Below are positions 51,953 through 61,322 of a DNA stretch of 64,000 bases, in pieces. The stretch comes from Bifidobacterium goeldii (GTDB taxonomy: Bacteria; Actinomycetota; Actinomycetes; Actinomycetales; Bifidobacteriaceae): the NCBI RefSeq assembly GCF_003951095.1, contig NZ_QXGL01000001.1:124001-188000 (forward strand). Direction: 5' to 3'. The position numbers and the translations under genes were made by a program. Numbering within the stretch: position 1 is the first letter of the stretch; each line of letters begins with the position of its first letter. The notes beneath the pieces are model-generated. The model made no database searches. It was given only the letters and a program-made list of their open reading frames with translations, and was not told where the DNA came from.

Positions 51953-53833
51953 TCAGCCTTCTGTCTTCTGGGCGGCGCGAATCTTGTCCTTGGTGTCGCG
52001 GTCGTTGCCAGCGTCGCCGGTGGACAGGGCGGCGATGAACGCCTCTTGCGGCACCTCGACATGGCCAAGCATCTTCATGCGCTTCTTACCGGCCTTCTGC
52101 TTTTCGAGCAGCTTACGCTTACGAGAAATATCACCGCCGTAGCACTTGGCCAGCACGTCCTTGCGCAGTGCGCGAATGTTCTCGCGCGCGATAATGCGCG
52201 AACCGATCGCCGCCTGGATCGGAATCTCGAACTGCTGGCGCGGGATCAGCTCGCGCAGCTTCTTCGTCATCATCACGCCGTAAGAGTACGCCTTGTCGCG
52301 ATGCACAATTGCACTGAACGCGTCGACCTTGTCGCCCTGGATGAGAATATCAACCTTGACCAGATCAGCAGCCTGCTCGCCATCCTCGTGATAGTCAAGC
52401 GACGCATAACCCTTAGTACGCGACTTCAACTGATCAAAGAAGTCGAACACGATCTCCGCCAACGGAATACGGTAGTGCATCTCCACACGATCGGCGGAAA
52501 TGTATTCCATCGTGCCCATAATGCCACGATGGTCCTGGCACAGGTCCATAACAGCGCCGATGAACTCCTTCGGTGTGATGATATCGGCCGCGACCATCGG
52601 CTCGACAATCTTCTTGATCTTGCCGTCCGGGAATTCGCTCGGGTTGGTCACGTGGTGTTCACTGCCGTCTTCAGCGGTCACGTCATACGGCACGTTCGGC
52701 GCGGTGGAGATCAGATCGAGACCAAACTCGCGGTCGAGACGTTCGCAGACGATCTCCATGTGCAGTAGTCCCAAGAAGCCGCAGCGGAAGCCGAAGCCTA
52801 GTGCTACAGACGTTTCCGGCTCGTAGATGAGCGCAGCGTCGTTGAGCTTAAGCTTGTCAAGTGCGTCACGTAGTTCGGGGAACTGCGCATTGTCGATCGG
52901 GAACAAACCAGCGTAAACCATCGGCTGCGGGTCACGATAGCCAGGCAATGGTTCAGCAGCTGGGCGCACAGCGGAGGTCAACGTGTCACCGACCTTTGAC
53001 TGGCTCACGTCCTTCGCACCGGTGATGATGTAGCCAACTTCACCCGCGCCAAGCGCCTTGGTAGGCATCATGTCAGGGCTGATCACGCCGATTTCAATCG
53101 GGTCATGTGTCATGCCAATGCCCATCATGTGCACCTTTTCGCGGGCGTGCAGCTCGCCATCCTCCATACGAATATAGGTGACGATGCCACGGTACGAGTC
53201 GTACACAGAGTCGAAGATGAGCGCGCGGGCCGGAGCCTGCGGGTCGCCGTGAGGAGCTGGCACTTCCATAACAATACGGTCGAGCAGTTCGCTCACACCT
53301 TCGCCAGTCTTGCCGGATACGCGCAGCACGTCACTCGGCTCACAACCGATCAGACCAGCGATTTCCTCAGCATGCTTATCTGGTTCAGCACTTGGCAAGT
53401 CAATCTTGTTGAGCACTGGAATAATCGTCAGATCATGGTCAATAGCCATATACAGGTTCGACAAAGTCTGTGCTTCAATGCCCTGCGTAGCGTCAACAAG
53501 CAAAACCGCGCCCTCGCATGCAGCCAACGCGCGCGACACCTCATAGGTAAAGTCAACGTGGCCAGGGGTGTCGATCATGCCGAGCGTGTATTCAGTGCCA
53601 TCGAACGTCCACGGCACGCGCACAGCCTGCGATTTGATGGTGATACCACGCTCTTGCTCGATATCCATACGGTCGAGGAAACGATCGCGCATCTCACGCT
53701 CCGGCACAATGCCAGACAGCTGGAGGATACGGTCGGCTACAGTCGACTTGCCGTGGTCAATATGCGCAATAATGCAGAAGTTGCGGATCAGTGACTGATC
53801 GGTAAACCCTGGCTTGTTCTTCGGTTCAATCAC
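51953..53833 (-). CDS. lepA: Elongation factor 4
   Basis: The 626-residue GTPase back-translocates ribosomes and aids assembly. G1 is [10 protein letters not shown]3 DTPGHVDF and G4 NKID. The LepA-specific C-terminal domain ([22 protein letters not shown]) is intact. It is divergent from rpsT, a common neighbour in Gram-positive bacteria. GAGACGGAACAGGTG lies upstream of the ATG. Confidence 0.97.
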   Translation of the reverse strand: MIEPKNKPGFTDQSLIRNFCIIAHIDHGKSTVADRILQLSGIVPEREMRDRFLDRMDIEQERGITIKSQAVRVPWTFDGTEYTLGMIDTPGHVDFTYEVSRALAACEGAVLLVDATQGIEAQTLSNLYMAIDHDLTIIPVLNKIDLPSAEPDKHAEEIAGLIGCEPSDVLRVSGKTGEGVSELLDRIVMEVPAPHGDPQAPARALIFDSVYDSYRGIVTYIRMEDGELHAREKVHMMGIGMTHDPIEIGVISPDMMPTKALGAGEVGYIITGAKDVSQSKVGDTLTSAVRPAAEPLPGYRDPQPMVYAGLFPIDNAQFPELRDALDKLKLNDAALIYEPETSVALGFGFRCGFLGLLHMEIVCERLDREFGLDLISTAPNVPYDVTAEDGSEHHVTNPSEFPDGKIKKIVEPMVAADIITPKEFIGAVMDLCQDHRGIMGTMEYISADRVEMHYRIPLAEIVFDFFDQLKSRTKGYASLDYHEDGEQAADLVKVDILIQGDKVDAFSAIVHRDKAYSYGVMMTKKLRELIPRQQFEIPIQAAIGSRIIARENIRALRKDVLAKCYGGDISRKRKLLEKQKAGKKRMKMLGHVEVPQEAFIAALSTGDAGNDRDTKDKIRAAQKTEG

Positions 53834-53907
53834 CTGTTCCGTCTCCCTCTCTTCGGTCTGTTACCTGCAACGCATTGCTCATAGGCTGCACATGAAGCAC
53901 GATAAGC

Positions 53908-53937
53908 ATAAATGACGTCATGTATACTGCAAGTCAA
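53908..53937 (-). promoter_or_regulatory. Possible lepA promoter
   Basis: On the minus strand TTGACT (-35) and ATTTAT (-10) are spaced by 18 bases, about 75 bp before the lepA start. It is a weak match read by eye. Confidence 0.3.
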
Positions 53938-54062
53938 CCAGTCTACCGGCCGCCGTCGGCATTTTCCTCACGACACTCCAAGACGCACCTGGCGATTTAT
54001 CCGAGTGCCGTGTTATCATGTCACGCTGTATGTCCTTATAGCAAACGTCGTTTGGAGAAAAC

Positions 54063-54323
54063 GTGGCAAACATTAAGTCGCAGAAGAAGCGCGTGCTCAC
54101 CAATGAGAAGGCGCACAAGCGCAACGTGGCCGTCAAGTCCAGCCTGAAGACCGCTGTCCGCGCTACCCGCGAAGCTATCGCCGCTGGCGATAAGGCTGCT
54201 GCTGAGGCCGCCTACAAGGTCGCTGCTCAGAAGCTCGACAAGGCTGCCGGCGCTGGCGTCATCCACAAGAACCAGGCTGCAAACCGCAAGTCCGGTCTGG
54301 CTCTCGCCATCAACGCGATGTGA
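54063..54323 (+). CDS. rpsT: Ribosomal protein S20
   Basis: The 86-residue basic helical protein binds 16S rRNA. It starts [20 protein letters not shown] and ends [13 protein letters not shown], classic bS20. The start codon is GTG, with TTTGGAGAAAAC before it, an unusual start for a strongly expressed ribosomal gene. A strong hairpin follows. Confidence 0.96.
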   Translation: MANIKSQKKRVLTNEKAHKRNVAVKSSLKTAVRATREAIAAGDKAAAEAAYKVAAQKLDKAAGAGVIHKNQAANRKSGLALAINAM

Positions 54324-54349
54324 TTCCTGCGAGCATAGCTCGCGCGAAT

Positions 54350-54393
54350 ACAGGAAAGCCCCGTACACCAATTCGGTGACGGGGCTTTCCTGT
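54350..54393 (+). terminator. rpsT terminator
   Basis: ACAGGAAAGCCCCGT and ACGGGGCTTTCCTGT pair with a further CACC/GGTG inside, 26 bp after rpsT. There is no long T-run. Confidence 0.65.
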
Positions 54394-54441
54394 AGGTACG
54401 TCGCTTCCACGCTCAGCTCGTATATAGCGTTTCCGTATGAG

Positions 54442-55188
54442 TTATTCAGAATCGTCATCCTGTGGATGATCGTGCACATTCGGGTGGATTACCGGACGTT
54501 GCAAGTACCGCGTCTGACTCGGTAAAAACACTTCATGCCGTTCCATTGCCCCAGGCAATGTGATATTGAACTTCACTGACAGTAAGCGCAGTACGACGAC
54601 AATCACCACGATGGCGCAATCAAGTCCGACTTCAACGCTGAAACTCATAACGCCAGCTTGTACGCCTTTCATCACGAGCACAGTAAGCACGCACCCCACG
54701 GCAGAAGGAATGGCATACCAATGTTTATCGCGGATAATCATTGGCACATCATTCAGCAGCATGTCACGTACGAGACCACCGCCAAGCGCAGTAAACATGC
54801 CCATGAACACAGCGGTCATGCCTGACGTTCCCATAATCATGGCTTTTGCGGTGCCATTAACCGCGAACAAGCCCACTGACAATGCATCAATAGACAGCAT
54901 CGACCATTTCAGGTTATCAACTTCAGGATGAATGACTGCTACCACTAGTCCGGAGACAAGTGCAGTAATTACAAAACCTTTATCAGCAATACCAACGGGC
55001 GGTAATGACCCAAGCATGACATCACGAATAATGCCGCCACCGAGCGCCGTCAACCATGCGGTAATCATCATCGCAAATAGGTCATAATTCTTTTTGACTG
55101 CGCACAAGCCACCCATGAGGCCAGAACAGAAGATAGCGAGATACTCAATGCCCATGAAGAACGCATTGCTCTCCAACGCTACTTCCAT
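54442..55188 (-). CDS. TRIC/UPF0126 family membrane protein (YicG-like)
   Basis: The 248-residue protein has seven hydrophobic helices arranged as two repeats. Each carries the family glycine motif: TALGGGIIRDVMLGSLPPVG and TALGGGLVRDMLLNDVP. Bacterial relatives are trimeric cation channels and include glycine-uptake proteins. The first helices begin MEVALESNAFFMGIEYLAIF. ATG 55188 is chosen for family length. A cytoplasmic tail of about 50 residues rich in charge ends it. Confidence 0.9.
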   Translation of the reverse strand: MEVALESNAFFMGIEYLAIFCSGLMGGLCAVKKNYDLFAMMITAWLTALGGGIIRDVMLGSLPPVGIADKGFVITALVSGLVVAVIHPEVDNLKWSMLSIDALSVGLFAVNGTAKAMIMGTSGMTAVFMGMFTALGGGLVRDMLLNDVPMIIRDKHWYAIPSAVGCVLTVLVMKGVQAGVMSFSVEVGLDCAIVVIVVVLRLLSVKFNITLPGAMERHEVFLPSQTRYLQRPVIHPNVHDHPQDDDSE

Positions 55189-55470
55189 GACAATGCCCCC
55201 TTGTGCTGCTTGGCAGTCAACATCACCATGAGGGTACAACACAATCTCGTTTCAAACGAAATACTCGTTTTGTTACCCCAATGATCTCGCTAGACGGTTA
55301 TCCGCACACCGTGATACGTTACGGCAACGGGATTCCAAGCTTGTTACGCTCAGAATCTGCTAGTTGTTGCTAGATAGGAATGCTGGATTGTTGCCACTAT
55401 TGTGCATGATCCAGTGCATCCGATGCGTTACCCATGCTCCCTGCAGGCGGAGCCGAGCGAAAGGCTGATC

Positions 55471-56346
55471 ATGCGCTTCATCACCATTGATTCTTTTGAA
55501 GACGAACGCGTATCCGCCTATGTGAACCTTACAGAAATCCAGCTGCGTAATCGACTGGAGCCGGCTAAAGGATTGTTTATCGCAGAATCTCCGAAGGTGA
55601 TTGATCGCGCGTTAGCTGCTGGTAGAGAGCCGATTTCTCTGCTAGTTGAAGAGCCATGGATTGAGGGCATGGCTGATACGTTCGCGTTTGTAGACGAACA
55701 TTGGGGCACTGATATTCCGGTGTATGTGGCGACTCCTGAACAACTGAAATCGCTGACCGGCTATCGGCTGCACCGCGGCGCATTGGCAGCTATGCGACGC
55801 TGGCCGCTACCGTCCGTTGCTGAAGTGTGCCGCAATGCTCGCCGTGTGGCAGTCATGGAAAACATTGTTGATCATACGAATGTAGGCGCGCTCATGCGTT
55901 CTGCTGCCGCTCTTGACGTTGACGCAGTACTGGTCACACCGTCATGCGGTGACCCGCTCTACCGCCGTGCAGCACGCGTATCGATGGGTACGGTATTTCA
56001 AGTGCCGTGGACACGTATTGGTGAAGATGTACATGACTGGCCGCGCAAAGGCTTAGCTGAGTTGAAATCGCTTGGTTTTACCACGGTTGCTATGGCATTG
56101 AGTGACGATTCCATTTCGCTTGATGAGTTGACACGCCGACTCAATAACAATCCGACGGAATCTGACCATATTGACAAGCTGGCATTGATTTTTGGCACTG
56201 AAGGCGATGGACTGTCTCTGCATACGATTGCTGGGTCGGATTTGACTGTGAAAATCCCCATGGCTCACGGCGTAGACAGTCTTAATGTAGCGGCATCTAG
56301 CGCGGTAGCGTTCTACGCTACTTCTCCCTTGCGCGCTGCACATTGA
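55471..56346 (+). CDS. SpoU/TrmH-family rRNA methyltransferase
   Basis: The 291-residue protein uses SAM to 2'-O-methylate RNA. An N-terminal substrate-binding domain precedes the knotted SPOUT domain with MENIVDHTNVGALMRSAAAL, LALIFGTEGDGL and IPMAHGVDSLNVAASSAV. The last two are motifs 2 and 3 of the SpoU family. The target base is not known. AAAGGCTGATC precedes the ATG at 55471. Confidence 0.9.
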   Translation: MRFITIDSFEDERVSAYVNLTEIQLRNRLEPAKGLFIAESPKVIDRALAAGREPISLLVEEPWIEGMADTFAFVDEHWGTDIPVYVATPEQLKSLTGYRLHRGALAAMRRWPLPSVAEVCRNARRVAVMENIVDHTNVGALMRSAAALDVDAVLVTPSCGDPLYRRAARVSMGTVFQVPWTRIGEDVHDWPRKGLAELKSLGFTTVAMALSDDSISLDELTRRLNNNPTESDHIDKLALIFGTEGDGLSLHTIAGSDLTVKIPMAHGVDSLNVAASSAVAFYATSPLRAAH

Positions 56347-56354
56347 CGGAATTT

Positions 56355-56412
56355 TGTCGCGCGTGTGACAAAGTTAACGCAAAATTGTGTCTTTTTTTCA
56401 TGACGCGCGACA
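56355..56412. promoter_or_regulatory. Inverted repeat upstream of glgC
   Basis: TGTCGCGCG and CGCGCGACA are perfect 9-base arms 40 bases apart, with TTTTTTT in the centre. It lies between the SpoU gene and glgC and may be a terminator for SpoU or an operator. Confidence 0.4.
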
Positions 56413-56420
56413 CGAATTCC

Positions 56421-56448
56421 TTGCACAGCGTTGGAAATGTGCCATTAT
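56421..56448 (+). promoter_or_regulatory. Possible glgC promoter
   Basis: TTGCAC (-35) and CATTAT (-10) are separated by 16 bases, about 80 bp upstream of the glgC start. Read by eye. Confidence 0.4.
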
Positions 56449-56531
56449 TGTTCCTGTAAGCCCACAGCAATGAAGCATGGGTGAGATGTGCAGCGCCGAC
56501 CGGGTGCTGTTGACAATGAGAGGAGCACCAG

Positions 56532-57779
56532 ATGGCGAAGAACAAGCAGAAGATTCTTTCCATCGTTCTGGCAGGCGGCGAAGGCACCCGCCTCATGCCG
56601 TTGACCCGTGACCGCGCGAAGCCCGCCGTCCCCTTCGGTGGCGTCTTCCGCCTTATTGATTTCCCACTGAGTAATCTGGTGAATTCCGATTACCGCCATA
56701 TCGTGGTACTTACCCAGTACAAGTCGCATTCTCTCGACCGTCATATCTCACAGATGTGGCGTTTCTCTTCGCTTCTGGGCAACTACGTATCTCCTGTTCC
56801 GGCACAGCAGCGTCTCGGTAAGCACTGGTATCTTGGTTCTGCTGACGCAATCTATCAGACGATCAACATTATCGAAGATGTGCAGCCTGACATTGTTGTG
56901 ATTGTTGGCGCTGACCACGTGTACCGTATGGACTTTGGCCAAATGGTTGAGCAGCACATCGAATCTGGTGCTGAATTTACTGTTGCTGGTATTCGCCAGC
57001 CGATTGCACAGTCGAACCAGTTCGGTGTGATTAGCGTGGATCCGAATCATCCGAACCAGATCCGTGAATTCCAGGAGAAGCCGGCTACGACTGAAGGTCT
57101 GCCGGATGATCCGAACTCGTTCCTCGCTTCGATGGGCAACTATGTAGCCAATACGGACGCCTTGTTCGACGCGTTGGCCAAGGACGAGAAGGCTGAGGAT
57201 ACCAAGCACGATATGGGTGGCGACATTGCCCCTTACTTCGCTGCGCGCGGTGAGGCCGGCGTGTACGACTTCAACTCGAACGTAATTCCAGGATCTACTG
57301 CTACTGATCACGCGTACTGGCGTGATGTGGGTACACTCAAGCAGTTCTACGATGCACACATGGATCTGATTGCGTATGTGCCTGAGTTTAACCTGTACAA
57401 CCAGGCATGGCCGATCTACACGAACTCTGGCACGCTACCGCCAGCTAAGTTCGTGCACGCTGGCCGCGACCGTCTGGGACACGCAACCGATTCGATTGTC
57501 TCCCCTGGCGTGATTGTTTCTGGTGGCGAAGTGCATCATTCGGTACTGTCTCCAAATGTGCGTATTCACTCGTGGGCACAGGTTGTTGATTCGATTCTGT
57601 TTGACAACGTGGTAATCAACCGCCGTGCACGCGTCTACAAGGCCATTCTTGATAAGAATGTTGTTCTGACAGAGAATTCCACGGTTGGTATCGACACTGA
57701 ACATGATCTAGCACGCGGTTTCACCGTTACGCCGGACGGTATCACTGTGGTGCCGAAGGGCACAGTTGTTGACGACTGA
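56532..57779 (+). CDS. glgC: Glucose-1-phosphate adenylyltransferase
   Basis: GlgC makes ADP-glucose for glycogen. The 415-residue enzyme has [27 protein letters not shown] with the catalytic Arg-Lys, the DHVYRMD metal motif, FQEKP, and a C-terminal beta-helix ending [30 protein letters not shown] precedes the ATG. Allosteric regulation is expected. A perfect hairpin terminates it. Confidence 0.95.
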   Translation: MAKNKQKILSIVLAGGEGTRLMPLTRDRAKPAVPFGGVFRLIDFPLSNLVNSDYRHIVVLTQYKSHSLDRHISQMWRFSSLLGNYVSPVPAQQRLGKHWYLGSADAIYQTINIIEDVQPDIVVIVGADHVYRMDFGQMVEQHIESGAEFTVAGIRQPIAQSNQFGVISVDPNHPNQIREFQEKPATTEGLPDDPNSFLASMGNYVANTDALFDALAKDEKAEDTKHDMGGDIAPYFAARGEAGVYDFNSNVIPGSTATDHAYWRDVGTLKQFYDAHMDLIAYVPEFNLYNQAWPIYTNSGTLPPAKFVHAGRDRLGHATDSIVSPGVIVSGGEVHHSVLSPNVRIHSWAQVVDSILFDNVVINRRARVYKAILDKNVVLTENSTVGIDTEHDLARGFTVTPDGITVVPKGTVVDD

Positions 57780-57800
57780 TACGCAACAACATTACGTACG

Positions 57801-57836
57801 ATAATGGGGCTTACCTCAGGAGGTAAGCCCCATTAT
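57801..57836 (+). terminator. glgC terminator
   Basis: Perfect 17-base arms (ATAATGGGGCTTACCTC and its complement) with a 2-base loop, 22 bp after glgC. Confidence 0.75.
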
Positions 57837-57851
57837 CATGCCGGGAAACAA

Positions 57852-57898
57852 CACGATTGCATACGCAGTATCCCTAAGCATCTCCGTATGCAATCGTG
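57852..57898 (-). terminator. suf operon terminator
   Basis: CACGATTGCATACG and CGTATGCAATCGTG pair perfectly, followed by TTGTTT on the minus strand, 3 bp after the sufT stop. Confidence 0.65.
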
Positions 57899-57900
57899 GT

Positions 57901-58488
57901 TTAATACTTCGGCATATTGTCGAAATTAAAGCCCAATGCCGCAAGCTGTTCGCGACCTTCAGGCGTGATCTTATCCATCGTCCAACGCGGCTGCCACGTC
58001 CAGTCAATACGGAATTCCTCAACCAGACCCGCCAATGTGCTAGCACACTCATCCTCAATAAGATCAGTCAACGGGCACGCCGGCGTCGTAAGCGTCATCG
58101 TGATAATCGCGCGACCTAGTTCGTCGATCTCAATGCCATACACCAAACCCAGATCGATCACATCAATACCCAATTCAGGGTCAATAACCTGGTGCAGTGC
58201 TTCTTTCACATCTTCTGCAGTAGCCCGACCAATATCATCCACTGCTTTCAGCGGAATATCCGGTTCACTATGATCATGGCCACATTCGCTCTTCGGATGA
58301 CGGCCACACGCACACATTTCAGTGCCATCCTGTGCAGAATTCGCAGTTGACGCAGGGCGACCACCAGGGAAACCTGCTGCAAGATTCGTATTGGCCATTA
58401 CACGTCGTGCAGCTTCCTCATCCCCCAGAACCTTATTCACGGTATCGAACACCGAAGGCTGAGGTTCGGGAACCAGATTGTCACTCAT
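57901..58488 (-). CDS. sufT: SufT-type (DUF59/MIP18) iron-sulfur assembly factor with extended N-terminus
   Basis: The C-terminal half (about 95-195) is a DUF59/MIP18 domain: LHQVIDPELGIDVIDLGLVYG, MTLTTPACPLTDLIEDE with the conserved Cys, and RWTMDKITPEGREQLAALGF. Most SufT proteins are about 100 residues; this one is 195. Its N-terminal half holds a Cys/His-rich stretch, CACGRHPKSECGHDHSE (residues about 59-75). That may be an extra metal site. It is last in the sufBCDSUT order and probably helps mature Fe-S proteins. Confidence 0.9.
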   Translation of the reverse strand: MSDNLVPEPQPSVFDTVNKVLGDEEAARRVMANTNLAAGFPGGRPASTANSAQDGTEMCACGRHPKSECGHDHSEPDIPLKAVDDIGRATAEDVKEALHQVIDPELGIDVIDLGLVYGIEIDELGRAIITMTLTTPACPLTDLIEDECASTLAGLVEEFRIDWTWQPRWTMDKITPEGREQLAALGFNFDNMPKY

Positions 58489-58587
58489 ATCACTCCAAAC
58501 ATCTCAGGAAATGCTTCTCTCAATTCTATGCCGTAATCGTCACCGTCAGAAAGTCATTTACGCGGCAAACGAATACGTGGCTAGATG

Positions 58588-59148
58588 CTACTGTGCGTTT
58601 TTTGCTGCCAATGCTTTGGCAACCGAGTCACGCATGCCTTCCCAACCGAGCAGCGCGCATTTAATACGCATCGGATACTTGGAGACACCTTGGAATACAA
58701 CCGCATCCTCAAGACGCTCCTCTTTATCAGGATCAGACAATCCTGCGCCACGCGACTCCATCAGTTGATGAAAATCGCGGAACAATTCCATCGCCTCATC
58801 CACCGTTTTACCGGCGCACAGATCAACCATCACAGACAAGCTGGCCTGCGAGATTGAACAACCATGACCGTCCCAAACGAGTCGCTCAATACGATGCGGC
58901 TGCGCGTCAGAAACTTCAGCGTGCACGGTAGCTTCATCACCACAAGTGGGGTTGAATTGGTGAGATTCGCCAGGCGTGCAATATTCATGGCTGGCACGCA
59001 CAGTGGTGTTTGTAGCAGATCCCGCATCCTCGCTGGCTAGATCGGGAGCGAAATGTTCGCGACCATGCGGATCGCGTGCGGCCTCGAGGATCACCTCCTG
59101 ATACATCTGTTCGAGGTCGTCACCACTCATACCAAAATCACTCATCAT
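58588..59148 (-). CDS. sufU: SufU iron-sulfur scaffold/sulfurtransferase
   Basis: The 186-residue IscU-like protein carries the cysteines NPTCGDE, DGHGCSISQAS and KCALLGWEG, as in SufU, which takes sulfur from SufS using zinc. An insertion of about 40 residues (ASEDAGSATNTTVRASHEYC...) separates the first strand from NPTC. An in-frame second or seventh Met could also start it. It lies 104 bp after sufS, with a very strong hairpin between them. Confidence 0.92.
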   Translation of the reverse strand: MMSDFGMSGDDLEQMYQEVILEAARDPHGREHFAPDLASEDAGSATNTTVRASHEYCTPGESHQFNPTCGDEATVHAEVSDAQPHRIERLVWDGHGCSISQASLSVMVDLCAGKTVDEAMELFRDFHQLMESRGAGLSDPDKEERLEDAVVFQGVSKYPMRIKCALLGWEGMRDSVAKALAAKNAQ

Positions 59149-59191
59149 TAACTACTTGTCTTGTACTTGTTTCGTATTCTTGTTGTCGGCA

Positions 59192-59247
59192 TTGTGCGCA
59201 CTGTTCAGCGTCCACCATTCGCAATAGACGCTGGACAGTGCGCACAA
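59192..59247 (-). promoter_or_regulatory. Large intra-operon hairpin between sufS and sufU
   Basis: TTGTGCGCACTGTCCAGCGTC and GACGCTGAACAGTGCGCACAA pair over 20 of 21 positions. No T-run follows on the minus strand. It may process the mRNA or uncouple sufU levels from sufS. Confidence 0.55.
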
Positions 59248-59251
59248 CATG

Positions 59252-60523
59252 TTATGCAGCGAAGAATGGACGAACCTTCGCTACCGCTTCAACGAGTGCA
59301 GCTGCATCTTCAACATTGTTGTAAATACCGCTCGATGCACGATTTGACGCATACAGTCCAAAATGACGATGAACAGGTTGCGCACAGTGGTGACCAACGC
59401 GGATAGCGATACCCTGCGCGTCAATAAACTGACCAACATCATGCGGATGCACGCCAGCAACGTCGAACGCAACCGTGCCAATACGGTTCACGTTTTCACG
59501 AGGCCCAAGAATGCGCACGCCGTCGATGTCACCAAGCTTCAACAGCTCAGCGGCAATCGTCTTCTCATGCGCTTCAAGGTTTTCCATGCCGATGTTCATC
59601 ATCCATTCGGCGGCAACGCCTGCAGCAACCACCTGCGCGACCGGCTGCGTACCAGCCTCAAAGCGTGCCGTCGGCTCCATGTATTGCGCGGGGCGATCCA
59701 TCCAAGCCAGCTCAACCATTGATCCGCCAAAGTTTGCCGGAGGCAACGCTTCAAGCAGTTCACGCTTGCCGTAGAGGAATCCAACACCGGTCGGGCCGTA
59801 CATCTTATGTGCGCTCCAAGCAGCGAAATCAACGTCCAGCACGTGGAAGTCAACCTTGAGATGTGGCACAGACTGGCATGCATCGAGAATGAACACGGCT
59901 CCGACCTCATGCGCGCGGCGCACGATCGGAGCGATATCAGTAATCGCACCAGTAGTGTTACCCACATGCGTGATCGCTACAACCTTTGTACGCTCGGTTA
60001 TAACCTCATCAGCCGTATCAGAGCGAATGCGGCCATCTTCAGTCAAATCAAACCATTTGAGCGTAGCGCCCGTGCGAGCAGCCAACTCTTGGAATGGCAA
60101 CAGTACCGAATGATGTTCAGCCTTGGAAACGACAATCTCATCGCCAGGCTTGAGGGCAAAACGCTTTGCTGCCTCTCCCCCGCGACCTAAGCTCGCGTTA
60201 CCAAACGCGGTTGCCAGCAGGTTCAGACCAGCAGTAGCGCCGCCAGTAACAACGACTTCTTCCTGGCCTTCTTCTGCATTCGCACCCACAAGACGCGCGA
60301 CCTTAGCACGTGCCTGTTCAAACGCTTCAGTGGACCGTGCGGCCAGCTCATGCGCACCACGGTGCACACCAGCGTTAATCGTACGGTAAAAGTCAGCTTC
60401 AGCATCAATCACACATTGTGGTTTCTGCGAAGTTGCAGCCGAATCAAGATACACGAGCGGATGGCCGTGAATCTGCTGATCAAGAATGGGGAATTGCGCA
60501 CGAATCGCTGCAAAATCAACCAT
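59252..60523 (-). CDS. sufS: Cysteine desulfurase SufS
   Basis: The 423-residue PLP enzyme supplies sulfur from cysteine. It opens FPILDQQIHGHPLVYLDSAA; the PLP lysine is in DFAAWSAHKMYGPTG; the reactive cysteine is in RVGHHCAQPVHRHFG. The active loop is short (class II). AAGG precedes the ATG, 9 bp behind sufC. Confidence 0.95.
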   Translation of the reverse strand: MVDFAAIRAQFPILDQQIHGHPLVYLDSAATSQKPQCVIDAEADFYRTINAGVHRGAHELAARSTEAFEQARAKVARLVGANAEEGQEEVVVTGGATAGLNLLATAFGNASLGRGGEAAKRFALKPGDEIVVSKAEHHSVLLPFQELAARTGATLKWFDLTEDGRIRSDTADEVITERTKVVAITHVGNTTGAITDIAPIVRRAHEVGAVFILDACQSVPHLKVDFHVLDVDFAAWSAHKMYGPTGVGFLYGKRELLEALPPANFGGSMVELAWMDRPAQYMEPTARFEAGTQPVAQVVAAGVAAEWMMNIGMENLEAHEKTIAAELLKLGDIDGVRILGPRENVNRIGTVAFDVAGVHPHDVGQFIDAQGIAIRVGHHCAQPVHRHFGLYASNRASSGIYNNVEDAAALVEAVAKVRPFFAA

Positions 60524-60531
60524 GACAAGCC

Positions 60532-61320
60532 TTACGCTAATGCCGATTCAGAGTCCGCGCCTTCAGGCAGGTACTCATCATAACCGTGATCTTCAAGATA
60601 ATCAGCGAGCTCAGGGCCGCCAGTCTTAACGAAGTGACCTTGTGCAAACACGTGCACAATATCAGGCTTGATGTACTTGAGGATACGCGTGTAGTGCGTA
60701 ACCATCATGATGCCGAGGCCCGTGTTCTCGTGAGCACGGTTCACGCCTTCAGACACGATGCGCAGTGCGTCAACATCGAGACCAGAATCAGTCTCGTCCA
60801 TAATCGCAAACTTCGGCTTGAGCAGCTCGAGCTGCAACACTTCAGCGCGCTTCTTCTCACCGCCGGAGAAGCCCTCGTTCACAGAACGGCCAGCGAACTT
60901 CGGATCCATGCGCAGCTTCTTCATCGCTTCGCCCAGTTCCTTAGCCCACGTACGAATAGCGGGCGCTTGACCGTCAATCTCAGTCTTAGCAGTACGCAGG
61001 AAGTTCGTCATCGAGACGCCCGGCACTTCAACCGGGTACTGCATAGCAAGGAACAAGCCTTCCTTAGCGCGCTCGTCTGGCGTTTGCTTGAGAATGTCAA
61101 CGCCGTCGAGCAGCGCCTGACCGGAATCAACCTCATACTTGGGGTGGCCGGCCAGCGTGTAAGCAAGCGTGGACTTACCGGAACCATTGGGGCCCATAAT
61201 CGCGTGAATCTCACCCGAGTGAACGGTGAGGTTCACGCCTTTGAGGATCTGCTTGCGACCCTCCTTGGTCTCCACGGACGCGTAGAGATCCTTGATTTCC
61301 AGGGTGTGCTGTTCAGCCAT
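60532..61320 (-). CDS. sufC: Fe-S cluster assembly ATPase SufC
   Basis: The 262-residue ABC-type ATPase works with SufB and SufD. Walker A is GPNGSGKST, the signature is FSGGEKKRAEVLQLELLKPK, Walker B is FAIMDETDSGLDVD, and the H-loop is MVTHYTRI. The SufC-typical ETDSGLDVDAL replaces the usual EPT. It sits 2 bp after sufD. Confidence 0.96.
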   Translation of the reverse strand: MAEQHTLEIKDLYASVETKEGRKQILKGVNLTVHSGEIHAIMGPNGSGKSTLAYTLAGHPKYEVDSGQALLDGVDILKQTPDERAKEGLFLAMQYPVEVPGVSMTNFLRTAKTEIDGQAPAIRTWAKELGEAMKKLRMDPKFAGRSVNEGFSGGEKKRAEVLQLELLKPKFAIMDETDSGLDVDALRIVSEGVNRAHENTGLGIMMVTHYTRILKYIKPDIVHVFAQGHFVKTGGPELADYLEDHGYDEYLPEGADSESALA

Positions 61321-61322
61321 CG

